DNA of 64,000 nt from positions 27,041,084-27,105,083 of the forward strand of contig OX328098.1 in the NCBI GenBank assembly GCA_946811185.2, in the 5' to 3' direction. Source of the stretch: Hippopus hippopus. Taxonomy: Eukaryota > Mollusca > Bivalvia > Cardiida > Cardiidae. Below the pieces are notes generated by a model. It was not told the origin of the DNA and did not search any database. It worked only from the letters and a program-made list of their open reading frames with translations. A program made the translations under genes and the position numbers. How positions within the stretch are numbered: position 1 is the first letter of the stretch; every line of letters starts with the position of its first letter. Positions 34,601-45,041 of this stretch are shown piece by piece.

Positions 34601-37600
34601 GCGGCCAGTGCACCTATCCATGCTTTCCTGGAGTTCTTTTACCAGTACTCCGAACAATATTTTTTCCAAGCCAATGGCTGCTTTTTCAAATAACCATCAT
34701 CGAAACAATGATCAGTGATGAGAGAGGAATGAATCCTGTCGCAATGACTGTCAACAATCCTTGGAAAGAAACTGGCCATGCCTGGGATTTAACCAGTAAG
34801 CCCCTGTTCTCAAGTCCTGTACAGTACGGGCTGAGCTACCGGGGCTCTATAATATAACATGTACATGTATATAGATACAGTTAACTCCCAATATATTGGC
34901 CTCCTGTAGATCAACAAACTCAGGTTGACAAATCTTTTAAAATATCTGTATGGAAAAGAAAAAAACGACATCAGAAAACAGCTTTAATTAACTCTTTACC
35001 AAATGACAAAATTTAAGACTGGTCCAAATTCAAAGCATTTCATACAACATATCAAATGTTAGTCAACAGATAAGATTTGTCTCTGATAAGATAGAAAACA
35101 TTGTGGGAAAAGGAGAAAATGCTTGTTTCCAGCATTTTCTCCTTTTCCCACAATGTTTTCAAAAGTCTTGTTCCTCAAGGCCTTAAAACTCAGGACTGTG
35201 CAATAAATGGTTAAACAAACCTCAGTTCCGTTACCAGTGGCCTGTCTCTCTTTGTCCATATCTCCTGTAAGCAAAACCATATCAACATATCATGAACATG
35301 TATATTTGATCCTTAAACCCATTAGCATTTACTCAATTTAGCACAATTTAATTGATTTTCACAGACACCATAGATAGAGATCAGCCCAAAGAATGTGCCA
35401 TCTGATCTTGGCTTTACAATGTCACACATTTTGTTACATTTACGGACAAACCCTCCCGCCCATAAGGGTAGACTTTTTATCATTCGACAAAATTTTAGAT
35501 TTGACTAAATTGAAAACATTTGCAGATGACAAAGTGAACGAGACTTAAAAGATGATTTCTGTTTTTTACATGGTAGAAATTAATTTTTAAAAAAAACAGA
35601 AAATGATGGTTTATACGCATTTTGCCTTTTTCCCACAATGTTTCTTTTTTTTTTTTTCACTTTTAAAGAACAAGCCCAGTACATGTACTTGAGTATATTT
35701 GTTTTCTACAACCCTTTTAATAGGGACCCATCCAAAATTTCAGTCATGTAGTACAGTGATCAATAGATAACTAAAATTTAATTTAATAAATGTACATTAA
35801 CTACCTTTGATTCGTTTTTCTTGCTGACTTTTAAACTGTCTGTAGGACTCGGTCTTCTGATAGGCTTCCATTTCCTTCAAATATCGTTCTTTGTCTTTAT
35901 CAGCATCATCTAAATATTTCTGAAACAGACCCTGCCTTTTGAAAAACGCTGTTTTCAAAGTGTCCTTAACTCTATACCAATAGACAAAATTTTAGGCTAG
36001 TCCAAATTGAAAGCTTTTGCAGATAACAAATTAAATGTTGCAAAAATGATTGAATTTGTACCAGAAAGAATGGAAAACAATGTACGAAAAGGAGAAAATG
36101 CTGGTTACCAGCATTTTCTCCTTTTCCAACAATGTTTTCAAAAATTTAATTTTCCAGGGTCTTTAAAATTCAGGATTGTGTGGTAATGGGTTAAACTAGA
36201 TTTCACTGTTCAATTCCAATTGTTCAGACACTTTTTCCGTTGATTTAGTCCTAAGTGGAAGCTTTTGGAGAAATCCTTTTAAAAAATGGATAATCAACAC
36301 TAAAGTTACATAAAAAATATGTGAAAACAGTCAGGCAAAATCAAATATTGCACAATAATTGCTGTGGTTTTTTTTTTTAACAATGTTTAAAAAGCTGTCT
36401 GCACCAAGGGCATGAACATTCAAAACTCAATATCGAGTATAAAATAACCTTTTATCAAACAATCCCATGTTTTAACACACCAGGGGGAAAAAAGTTTGTG
36501 GAACATTATGGGAAAAGGAGAAACTGCTGGTTACCAGCATTTTCTCCTTTCCGGACGGTGTTTTCTTCCCTTTGTAAATCCGATCATTTGAGCAATATAT
36601 AATATCTAATTTGTTGTCATTTTATTTTCAGCAAGCATAAAATTTCGTCGTTTAGTAAGGAGTATAAGAATTACTCTCTTTTCCAACACTGTTCATAAAA
36701 GCTTTATATTTTGGGGTCTGAACATTGGAAAATGGTAATGGAATAAAACTATGCCAATTTCACAAGCCCCTTACCTGTTTTTCATGTTGTGGAAGTTTTG
36801 ACCACTCTGAACCCATAATCCTGGTTATTTCCACAAAAGCAAGTTCTGGATTATCCTGCCGTAGTTTTTCTCGGCGCTCATTTATAAACCGTATATATCC
36901 CGAAAGTGGGGGCTTTGGTGCATTATTGTCTTTCACTTTCCTTCTTTTCTTTCCTTTTGGCCACCCTCCTTTCCTTCCTTTCTGCTGAAACATAAAATGT
37001 ATAATGCTTTACCACATAATCCCAAGTTGTGAAAGAAGGTTCCTGCAAACATTGCTGTAAAAATACTGGTAACCTTCTTATCTATCAAAAACATAATGAT
37101 TCTATGAATTCCTCTGGGAAAAGATGAAATACTATGGGAAAAGTTAGAAAACTCTACTGTTCAATCATTCTGCTATTGCCTTTTTCAAGAGCATAGAAAC
37201 ACTTTATCCCTCTAGAATATTTTTAAGTGTGTATTACTCCAACCATAATGTTTTACAAGTAGCTTGAACAATAAAGTGTTTTTCTTCATAGTCTATTGAA
37301 GACAAATTCAGCCCCCTTTGACTTGCCGCCTGCAAGTGCTTTAGATTTGGACAAATCTTAAATTTTGTTGTCTGGTAAAGGAATTAGAAAACTAATACAT
37401 TATATGAGATGTGCCGTAATATCTCTCTTTTTTTTTAAAATACTAGTATAGCATTCCACATATGTCATTTATTTTGAGGTACATGACCAAATGACATATA
37501 CGTGTATTTGGGGGGAAAAAGGAGTGCAGAAGCATTTATAAATACAGTCAGACTTCGGAAGCTCGAACAGCCCTGGGACTAGGTAATTTGTTCGAAATAT

Positions 37601-40600
37601 CGGTAGTTCGACGTATCCGTATTTCAAGGTAGAAATTGGTCAGTGAACGAGTTACATGTATTCTTATTGCATATTTATGACTTGTATTTGGAAATATCGC
37701 ACAGAACACACCACATAACTTCATCATTTTACAGGAATTTTCTGTCTAATCAGTGAAAATGGCTTGTTTTTGGCCGAAATCGATACGCTCTGTTAATGTT
37801 TTTCTCTTTTTGAGAGTATCCATTTAAGCCGAAAGCAAGCTATGTATTTTTTCCAGTTAAACGGCCGATTCCTGGGGTCATTTTCTTTGCACGTATCTAA
37901 AAGTCATTTTATCCGGAAAAAAAAGGACATTTGCAGATATCGAGAGCTAAACATCACCTTGTTTATGTTCTAATTATAACTTCTATCAACGCTACATGTG
38001 CAGATTAAGATGACAGATGCGGTTAATAAAACCTAAAGTGTTGAAAAGCAATACTGTTCATGCAAATATAGCGTCACAAAAATTACTTGACCACTAATTT
38101 AGGTCAGCCACCTCGAAAAACAAAGAATTAAAAGCAACGCGATTATTCAATCACGGCTAAACAATTTGTAATTGACACTTTGATGAAGAGTGTGTATATT
38201 TTACAGTAAGTGTTAAAAACATGAACCTTATCCAATTTTGACAGACGATTACCGGTGTATCCAATTAACAATGTAGGTGTGAAACCCAACGTCTGATTGT
38301 TGACTAACCCTTTGTTCGACTTCTGAAAGGTAAAATACACAGGAAAATGAATGACGGGACCGTGATTTGTGTTCGAAAGTTCCAGTTAAGGGTTGTGCGA
38401 GCTTTCCAAGGTAGAACAATATGAATTATGTAGAGATTTCGCCGGGACCGATATCGTTGTTCGAGCTTTCTTTGGTATTCGAAATTACCCATATTCGAGC
38501 CACAGAAGTTTGACTGTATAGAATTCTTACAGTACCAACACTATCGGTTTTGATTCAGGGAAAAAAAAGTTTCACCACTGGAATACCTATACATATCTGG
38601 AACTTCAATGAAAAGATGCCTTACCTCAGTTTGTGGATTAATTCCTCCAGTCACTGTCATATCTGCCAAGAAAGAAACAAACAGAATGTGAAACATAACC
38701 TGATGAAAAACTGATTCTTTTTCACAATTTTCTTGTTTGGAGCATGTGTTTTCACGTCTAATTTTTCACCCTCAACCAAACAAATAAAATTCTTTCTTAT
38801 TCATGTCAAAATGCATTTATCACATAAAACCTCCTCTGGCGGTGTTTTAAACCCATGACTTATTTTTGATAATGATCTGGTGTATTGTTGTTTTTTGGGT
38901 CCAGGTTCTAATCAAATTTCAGTCGTGAGTGAGTGAAGCCAGAGAAACTAACCACAGCATGTGTCGGAATTTGTACAGCTATGCTGTTTCAGGGAAAAAT
39001 TATGTCATTGTTGCTAAGACATATACATGTGGACAGTTTTTGATTTTCATGTTTTAATAAAAACCAAATAATGCAAAGAAAGTTTTTCAAAACCAACAAA
39101 ATTGCAGAAATGGGGTGACTTACTACTTCTAGAAACTGTTTTATTCTACTTTCGGTGTAAAATTCAAAGATCTATCTACAGTTTGTCAATGTACACATTT
39201 GAAACCGAACTACAACTGTAAACATGGACCCATGAATGATATATAGGCTAAAGTTGATGATGCATGATACTTTTTTGTTCCTTCATTTGTTTTATGTGAT
39301 AAATAGAATCTCACATTGTGTTTATGTACTATCATTTTTATCAAACTCATAGACTAAAATGTATTTGACACTCGCCTTTCATACAATTCTTATCAACTTG
39401 TTTGATAAAATGATAAAACATAAACACTCATGTAAGATCCTCTATTTAAATTATACCATTTAAAAGTATGCAAAGTATAATAAAGATGACAATCTGATAT
39501 TGTGCAATCGGTCCAAGCAATAGTTGCTGGCAGAGAAAAAAATTTTCAAGTGAAAAGTAAACAAAATATAGCATGACTTGAAAACTTTCAACTTAAGTTT
39601 TAGAATTCATTTTTCTGCCAGCAATGTAACACTTGGACCAACCCTACAATAACAGATTATCATCTTTACAATAATTTTCATACTTTTAGATGATATGGTT
39701 TAAATTTAAATGCATTTTAACACCAGTATTATTTTTTTGCCGCTATTTAGCCTTAACCCTTTAGTACACAATCCTGAATTTAAAAAACCCTGAAAAAGGT
39801 GTTTGTAAACATTGTGGGAAAAGGAGAAAATGCTGGTAATCAGCAATTTCTTCTTTTCCCACAAAGTTTTCTACTCTATCAAAGAGAAATTATAACATTT
39901 AAGAAAACTTTAATTCATCATCTGCAAATGCTTTGGATTTGGATAAGTCTAAAATTTCATTGTATGGTAAAGAGTTAACTCTTTACCAAACGACAAAATT
40001 ATGGACCGGTCCAAATTGAAAGCATTTGCAGACGACAAAATGAATGTGACTAAAAAATTGAAATTCCTTTCGGGAAGGGTAGAAAACATTGTGGGAAAAG
40101 GAGAAAATGCTGGTAACCAGCATTTTCTCCTTTTCCCACAATGTTTTCACGAGGCTTCTTTCTCAGGGTCGTTAAAAGTCGGGATTGTATGGTAAAGAGT
40201 TAAAGATCGGAAATTTGGTTAAAATATATTGTAAGTCAGTCAGTCACTGAGTGACTGAATTTAAACCCCTTGGGAAAAGAAATATATCAAAGATTTTGAT
40301 GTCAGTTCAACACATCTACTTTTTCAAATGAAGAAAACACAAAAAGAATATCTGACTAAACATAAAATGTCTGCAAATTACCTACCCTCTACCATGCCAG
40401 ACACTGTCTGTGGCTGTATAAAGCCTGGATCTGTCGCAACAAAGCTGTAATAGATGTAAACTATTATTGATGCCTGTCTCTGCAATATGATGTTTCTCCA
40501 GAGCTCCAGATAAGAGGGAGTGATGGTATTCTAAAGTCATTATTGCTCTTTGAAACCCTATGTTGTGGATACTCATTAGAATTGTCTCGATGAGACGATT

Positions 40601-41532
40601 CTAATGAGTACGCACAACATAGGGTTTAGTGGAGAATAATTAATATTTTCGATTTTGAAATCAAAATCACTCCCTCTATCTGGAACTCTTCTCTTTTCTA
40701 GGTGTTTATTGAGGCTAGAATTACAGAATTTGTCTTTGAAAGGGAACAATGAGTAAAAAACATTGTGGGAAAAGGAGAAAATGCTGGTATCCAGCATTTT
40801 CTCCTTTTCCTACAATGTTTACAAAAGTTTTCTTCCTCGGGGTCATTAAAACTCAGAATTGTGTAGCAAAGGCTAAGGTATATGACTGTATTTAGAATGG
40901 TGGGTAAATATTGTGGGTGAGGGTGTGAAATACAAGAAATGGTTTAACCTTTAACAAACAAGCCCAGATTTTAACAACCTTGAAGGAGAGGGTTCAAAAA
41001 AAAAATTGAGGAAAAAGGAGAAAAAAGCTGGAAACTGACATTTTTTCCTTTTCCCATTTTTTTCCCCTACCCTGTGCAGAAGTTAGGTTCATTTGTACCA
41101 CTTTACAATTTATCATCTGCAGATGATTTCAATTTGGAACAGTCTAGAGAACTAGTACAGTATGTCAATTTGTAACAAGTTAACACTTTACTAGATGACA
41201 AAATTTTAGACTTGTCCAAATTAAAAGCATTTATAGATGACAAATGTGACAAAAAAATAAAATTTGTCAATCATAGGGTAGAAAACATTGTGGGAAAAGG
41301 AGAAAATGCTGGTTAGCAGAATTTTCTCCTTTTCCTGCAATCTTTTCAAAAGCCTTTTTTTCAGGGTCGTTAAAACAGGGGATCCTGTGGTAAAGGGTAA
41401 ATAATGATACACCAGTTACCTGCCATCGACATTTAGATCATTGCTTTCCTTTGAGACATCATCGTCAAATCCATCAAAGTTCAGTTTCAGCCCAGACAAC
41501 ATAGAGTTTCCACCTGAAGACCCAAGATCCAT
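31474..41532 (-). CDS. HMG20A: HMG20A-like HMG-box chromatin protein, nine coding exons
   Basis: Join of 41420-41532, 40386-40444, 38625-38662, 36775-36984, 35805-35919, 35221-35264, 34453-34525, 32832-33047 and 31474-31616 on the minus strand. The lengths sum to 1011 nt (336 aa plus TAG), close to human HMG20A as I recall it (~347 aa), and every junction is GT-AG and in phase. Seen: residues 1-70 mostly acidic/polar; 71-89 Lys/Arg-rich; HMG box about 91-160 (starts [10 protein letters not shown], core Trp in GSEWSKLP, then [12 protein letters not shown]); coiled coil about 219-279; C-terminal block with ETIDNYM and [16 protein letters not shown]. Known for the family: HMG20A (iBRAF) and HMG20B (BRAF35) are nuclear proteins tied to LSD1-CoREST chromatin complexes and neuronal gene control; the coiled coil mediates partner binding. 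The C-terminus looks closer to HMG20A than HMG20B. A clam may have one pre-duplication gene, so the A assignment is an inference. All introns are filled with repeats. Confidence 0.93.
31677..31911 (+). mobile_element. Family T copy in HMG20A-like intron 8
   Basis: Only 60 bp upstream (in gene direction) of the terminal exon acceptor. TTAA at both ends. Confidence 0.85.
32406..32666 (+). mobile_element. Family T copy in HMG20A-like intron 8, right end repeated
   Basis: About 30 bp longer than usual because the right terminus (gtctggtaaag, then tttggtagagagttaa) is partly duplicated. Confidence 0.85.
32832..33047 (-). CDS. HMG20A: HMG20A-like coding exon 8: coiled coil
   Basis: 216 nt, residues 218-289 plus one base. 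Heptad-like leucine spacing from [10 protein letters not shown] through HLDALRQTL predicts the family's coiled coil; it ends with the conserved NFASIPLP. Acceptor atttcatttcag, donor GTAAGG. Confidence 0.96.
33082..33240 (+). mobile_element. Family T copy with the whole hairpin replaced by a poly-A run
   Basis: 159 bp, both TTAA ends and both subterminal regions present, but the hairpin is absent and an A-rich run (33137-33152) sits at the junction. In HMG20A-like intron 7, 35 bp from coding exon 8. Confidence 0.88.
33613..34096 (+). mobile_element. Family T copy split by another palindromic element
   Basis: The left part (33613-33770) and right part (34050-34096, with tctaaaattttgttg) are separated by the element at 33771-34049. 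Confidence 0.82.
33771..34049. mobile_element. Palindromic MITE (family D) nested in a family T copy
   Basis: Inverted termini TGAGCCATGCTCTG and (read inward) TGAGCCACACTCTGGCC, with probable TA target duplication. Related fragments: 6345-6425, 30590-30790 and 14937-15130. Confidence 0.78.
34156..34369 (+). mobile_element. Family G copy in HMG20A-like intron 7
   Basis: Same layout as the reference copy. Lies ~85 bp from coding exon 7, on its donor side. Confidence 0.85.
34453..34525 (-). CDS. HMG20A: HMG20A-like coding exon 7
   Basis: 73 nt, residues 194-217 plus one base. Acidic start (EEDDM) followed by the conserved [14 protein letters not shown] block. Donor GTAAGA. The acceptor has only a short T run (gttttgtag), and a SINE tail lies immediately upstream. 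Confidence 0.93.
34541..34850 (-). mobile_element. tRNA-derived SINE in HMG20A-like intron 6
   Basis: Inverted on the plus strand, hence in the same sense as the gene. Head at 34802-34850 (agctaccggggctc complement), tail caatcaagcaatcaa ending at 34541, 14 nt from the acceptor-side boundary of coding exon 7. Confidence 0.87.
34988..35214 (-). mobile_element. Family T copy in HMG20A-like intron 6
   Basis: 227 bp, intact hairpin, ending 7 bp from coding exon 6 on its donor side. Confidence 0.88.
35221..35264 (-). CDS. HMG20A: HMG20A-like coding exon 6 (44 nt linker)
   Basis: Encodes residues 179-193 ([15 protein letters not shown]), a polar linker. Acceptor tgcttacag. The donor is GTTTGT, a weak match to consensus, so skipping of this exon is conceivable, but skipping would shift the frame. 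Confidence 0.8.
35805..35919 (-). CDS. HMG20A: HMG20A-like coding exon 5: end of the HMG box
   Basis: 115 nt, residues 141-178 plus one base. It holds helix 3 of the HMG box ([20 protein letters not shown]) and a basic tail ending EKRIK. Acceptor tgtttcag, donor GTAGTT. Confidence 0.95.
35966..36194 (-). mobile_element. Family T copy in HMG20A-like intron 4
   Basis: 229 bp with TTAA at both ends, 46 bp from coding exon 5. Confidence 0.88.
36441..36665 (+). mobile_element. Family T copy in HMG20A-like intron 4, diverged
   Basis: Hairpin with a few mismatches; both termini worn. Confidence 0.72.
36775..36984 (-). CDS. HMG20A: HMG20A-like coding exon 4: basic stretch and most of the HMG box
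   Basis: 210 nt, phase 0 at both ends, residues 71-140. It starts with a Lys/Arg-rich segment (KGKKRRKVK), then the HMG box through helices 1 and 2 ([31 protein letters not shown]). The acceptor is a tandem CAGCAG, so isoforms with or without one extra Gln are possible. Donor GTAAGG. Confidence 0.96.
37555..38516. mobile_element. Non-autonomous pogo/Tigger-like element in HMG20A-like intron 3
   Basis: 962 bp flanked by TA. Inverted ends CAGTCAGACTTCGGAAGCTC and, from the other side, CAGTCAAACTTCTGTGGCTC, continuing imperfectly (gggtaatttcgaa). CAGTCNAAC-type ends with TA duplication fit the pogo/Tigger branch of Tc1/mariner. No transposase ORF. Confidence 0.75.
38625..38662 (-). CDS. HMG20A: HMG20A-like coding exon 3 (38 nt)
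   Basis: Acceptor with a strong pyrimidine tract ending ttggcag, donor GTAAGG. Encodes residues 58-70 ([13 protein letters not shown]). Its short length means gene predictors could miss it, but it restores phase between its neighbours. Confidence 0.82.
39415..39749. mobile_element. Palindromic MITE (family P), copy 1
   Basis: Two long inverted halves: ataccatttaaaagtatg at 39453 pairs with catacttttagatgatatgg, and ttgctggcagagaaaaaaat pairs with tttttctgccagcaa. In HMG20A-like intron 2, abutting the family T pair. Confidence 0.75.
39753..39978 (+). mobile_element. Family T copy, left member of a tail-to-tail pair
   Basis: HMG20A-like intron 2. Shares TTAA 39975-39978 with the next copy. 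Confidence 0.9.
39975..40203 (-). mobile_element. Family T copy, right member of a tail-to-tail pair
   Basis: 229 bp, one of the best-preserved copies, with a near-perfect hairpin at 40081-40147. Confidence 0.93.
40386..40444 (-). CDS. HMG20A: HMG20A-like coding exon 2
   Basis: 59 nt, acceptor attacag, donor GTAGGT. Encodes residues 38-57 plus one base (begins SFVATDPGF). A second possible donor four bases further on (GTAATT) would bring a stop codon into the next exon, so the first is used here. Confidence 0.82.
40505..40695. mobile_element. Long inverted repeat in HMG20A-like intron 1
   Basis: Arms gagctccagataagagggag / ctccctctatctggaactc and aaaccctatgttgtg / cacaacatagggttt around a near-palindromic apex (gtctcgatgagac). 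Ends 60 bp from coding exon 2. Confidence 0.8.
40944..41183 (+). mobile_element. Family T copy, left member of a tail-to-tail pair
   Basis: HMG20A-like intron 1. Worn hairpin, so older than its partner. Confidence 0.8.
41180..41402 (-). mobile_element. Family T copy, right member of a tail-to-tail pair
   Basis: Shares TTAA 41180-41183. The far end lies only 18 bp from coding exon 1. Confidence 0.85.
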
Positions 41533-41539
41533 GGTAAAT
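41420..41539 (-). CDS. HMG20A: HMG20A-like coding exon 1 (start codon)
   Basis: Acceptor after a long T-rich tract (poly-A on the plus strand at 41550-41570) and AG at 41541-41540. Seven untranslated bases (ATTTACC) precede ATG at 41532-41530. The exon encodes residues 1-37 plus two bases, beginning [12 protein letters not shown] and containing an acidic FDGFDDD patch. Donor GTAACT. This ATG was chosen because it is the first Met in the frame that runs through all downstream exons, and its context (ACCATGG) is close to the Kozak ideal. Confidence 0.9.
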
Positions 41540-41705
41540 CTGTAAAATATTGAAGAAAAAAAAAAAAAATAAATAAATAAAAATTAGAACTTTAAAAAGC
41601 ATCAAAAATCCCATGTCTTATAACATTGGGCAAGGTTATTGCAAATGTGGGAAAAAGGAGAAAACACTGACTACTAATATGTTCTTTCTTTACTAAGTTT
41701 TTTTT

Positions 41706-42134
41706 TTAACTCATTTCCAAACGACATTATTTTAGGCTTGTCCAAATCGAAAGCATTTGCAGACGACAAAATAAAAGTGAGTGAAAATTTGAAATTTGTT
41801 TTGTGAAGGGTAGAAAACATTGTGGGAAAAGGAGAAAATGCTGGTTACCAGCATTTTCTCCTTTTCCCACAATGTTTTCTCAAGGCTTCTTTCTCAGGGT
41901 CGTCAAAAGTAGGGATTGTGTGGTAATGGGTTAAACTCTGTCAGGCTCAAATCTTGTCAACAAAGCCATTTACTTATTTTGTTGATTGCAACTGCTTTCA
42001 ATATAAACATGCCTGAAATTGTTTTCGGATTGAATACTAACTCTAGTTACCAGCATTTTCTCCTTTTCCCACAATGTTTTGAAAAGCCATCTTCCTAAGG
42101 GTTGTTAGAACACAGGGTTGTCTGGTAAAGAGTT
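41706..42134 (-). mobile_element. Family T copy 41706-41934 plus an adjoining partial copy
   Basis: The first is 229 bp and intact. 41935-42134 carries one hairpin arm and a ggtaaagagtt end. Confidence 0.85.
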
Positions 42135-42613
42135 ACTACAACACCAAAGCTTGAAATCATGTTTCTACAGATTACCTCCAGCAGTCTATGTAACCTCCAC
42201 TGTGGTTTTTGTGGGAGTGTCCTTGGGTAAGAGCCCTAGCGTAGTACTGGTAAAACCCAGTACATACATGAATATATGAGTTGTTGCTGTGATAAAACTG
42301 AAATAATGTTGAAAGCAGCATAAATCAATCAAGCAGATCTGTGTATAATTTTATTATCTCATTTTTGTAAATTGAGATGTGGATTTATTGTTCACAAGAA
42401 GCATTTAATCCTTTAACCACATTATTCTCACAAGTTTTCTTGGATTAAATCTTTACTTTTACCCAGAGGACACAATTTTAATACCTGTCCATTTATTCCA
42501 AGTACATGTACTTGCAGATGACAGAAAAAGTGGTGGATAAATAACTAGAGTATATCAGGAAAGATTGAGGAAACAAGAGGGTCATGATGGCCCTGTATCG
42601 CTCCACTGGCTTT

Positions 42614-42838
42614 TTAACCCTATGCCACACAAATCAGAGTGTTAATGACCCTGAAAGAGGTTTTCAAAACATTGTGGGAAAAGGAGAACATGTTGACATC
42701 CAGTATTTTCTATTTTTCCCACAATGTTTACTACCCTATCAAAGAGAGAAATAATAATTTAAGCTACATTCAATCTGTGTTTTGCAACTGTTTTACATTT
42801 GGTCAGGAAAAAAAATTGCATTTTCTTAAAGAGTAAAA
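42614..42838 (+). mobile_element. Family T copy
   Basis: Left TTAA at 42614; the right end is worn (cttaaagagtaaa). Confidence 0.78.
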
Positions 42839-43875
42839 TAGACAAATCATGCACTTAATTAGCATTGATAGAGACACACAGCATAAAAAGTCTGAATGTA
42901 ATAAACTTACTTGGAAAACATAACCTACCCCCTGCCCAACAAAAAAAAAGTTGAATCTTTTTAAATGCAAAGATTTTAAATGTCAGTGAATACAAGCAGG
43001 TTTATTAATTGGCATGAAAGGTAAAGTTCTGAAGAGAAAAAACTGAATGATAGAAACCATACTTTTAAATTATATATTCCACTCATGTGAGCATAACTAT
43101 TAGCATCAAAATAACTCAGTCCCTGAAAACAAAATTTCTATCCAAAAATCTTGAATAACTAACACCAATCGTGTATTACTGTAGTTTCATAATCAAAGTA
43201 TGTGGGTAAATAGTAACAAGCTTTATCTCTTATAACAAGAGTTATTTCCTTTGATCACTAATTGAAAAGAAGTATCCATAAGTATAAGCCCAAGTTAAAC
43301 TTGTGATCCTCCCTAGTTGGGCCAATTTTGGTCCCAGGGCTATAATTAAAAGAAACTTGGTAGCGGTCTATTAGATAAAGCTACATGCCAAATTGGATAG
43401 CCCTAGGCTTTATGGTTTCAGACAAGAAGATTTTTCAAAAATTTCAATATTTTTCAATTTTATTGCCATGGTAACCAAAGTTTTTCATGGAATCATATTC
43501 ATTCTACAAATTCTAAAGAGGACCATTGCAGGATCATTTCTGTGAAGTTTCATCAAATTTGGATAGGTAGTTTCAGAGATGTTTGAAATAAAAGTTAAGC
43601 CTTGCATGGACAGACAGACGCACACACCCGGCCATGACACAGGCCCAATGGCCTTTGCCCAGTAAAGCTAAAAAGGAGAAAATGCCAGTTACCAGCTTTT
43701 TCTTCTTTTATCACAATGTTTTTAAAAGCCTTCTAAGTCATTTAAACACAGATCTGTTTGGTAAAGAGTCAATAATGAACAACACTTGAAATCATATCCT
43801 TTAACAGTTCTGTCAGGTAATTTCTCTAGAAACAAGTGTGACATATGGATTAATTCTTCATGACAAGCAATTCCT

Positions 43876-45041
43876 CAGGGTTCTCGCTGGGCTTTGCATT
43901 TGGCACCATTTGTGATAAATTTTTAAATGTGGCGCAAGAAAATGCCGATTGTCGAAAATGACTGGCGTCGGTATTTTTCATATTGGGCTGCCGTGTATTT
44001 AGACACTGGTCCCTTTCACTGCAATGCATGGAAGCATGACAGTTAATTTATCGATTTAAGATGAAATAAATCAGCTGGAATAATTTACGGCATCGACGTA
44101 ATCAAAATTACTTCACACATCGATGTCATTTACACCCGACTATCCAAATATACATACACTTCCGATAACATCATGAACTTCGGACTGGACAAAATTTGTC
44201 AATTAATTTAGGGAAACTTTAAGAAAGTGAAAGCATCAAAGACCAGTGTCCCATACAAATCCTGAATGTTACTAATAAAATGACCAAATGAATCATGATC
44301 TCAGTTAAAATCGATAAATTTTGTATAAATTTAGTGGGTTTCCAGTCGGCTCTGACAAATACCCAGACGGTAATATTATCGTCGTCCTTGGAATATTCTG
44401 TGTCATTTTTCCTCCATTAATCACCCACCTTTCAGAAAATTTGTTTGATTTTTTTAACATTTGAACTTCTGTATGTTTCAAATTGTATATATTCCCCTCT
44501 TGAAAATGGTGTTACAGATGAAAAATTGCTCTAAATGACTAATTTCTACTTTTGTAACATTGTTTTCACATACTGACTTCGCTGTTGTTTTGTTTGTACC
44601 ATTTAAACTTCTCTATGTTTCCAAAAGGTGTCATTTTAGAACTTTGTTAAAAAAGGAGAAATTGCTATCAATGACCTATTTCTACTTTTGTCATAGTGGT
44701 TTTACAGACATTGATGATACATCTACTTCAACTTCACAGATGTTGATTTTTTTGTTGTTAACAAAAATAATTTTTGAACTACTGGTATATTCATGCAATA
44801 AAAAAAGATATGAGTAATTTAATCTGATAAAAACGAATGTTTTCTTGTTTATTTCATTGCTCCTGACACAACTAAGAGATGATGATTTATTGACCAAATT
44901 TTGATTATGCCGAACACCCCCCCCCCGTGCTTTCATTTTAAAATTGGCACCAGCTGGCTCTAATCATTTCAATCTGGCGCAAACTTTTCTCATTGGGCGA
45001 AAGTGATGGTGTGAGAAAAGAAATAGCCAGAGAGAACCCCG
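43876..45041. mobile_element. Non-autonomous hAT-like element, copy 1
   Basis: Ends CAGGGTTCTCGCTGG and GAGAGAACCCC, internal ggcgcaagaaaatgcc. No transposase. CAGGGTTC-type termini fit hAT. A clear 8 bp target repeat is not visible. Lies between the probable 5' exon and coding exon 1 of the HMG20A-like gene. Confidence 0.7.

Noticed and set aside
37610..38500. Transposase remnants in the pogo-like element
   Set aside because: Short ORFs only, with no DDE or helix-turn-helix signature seen.
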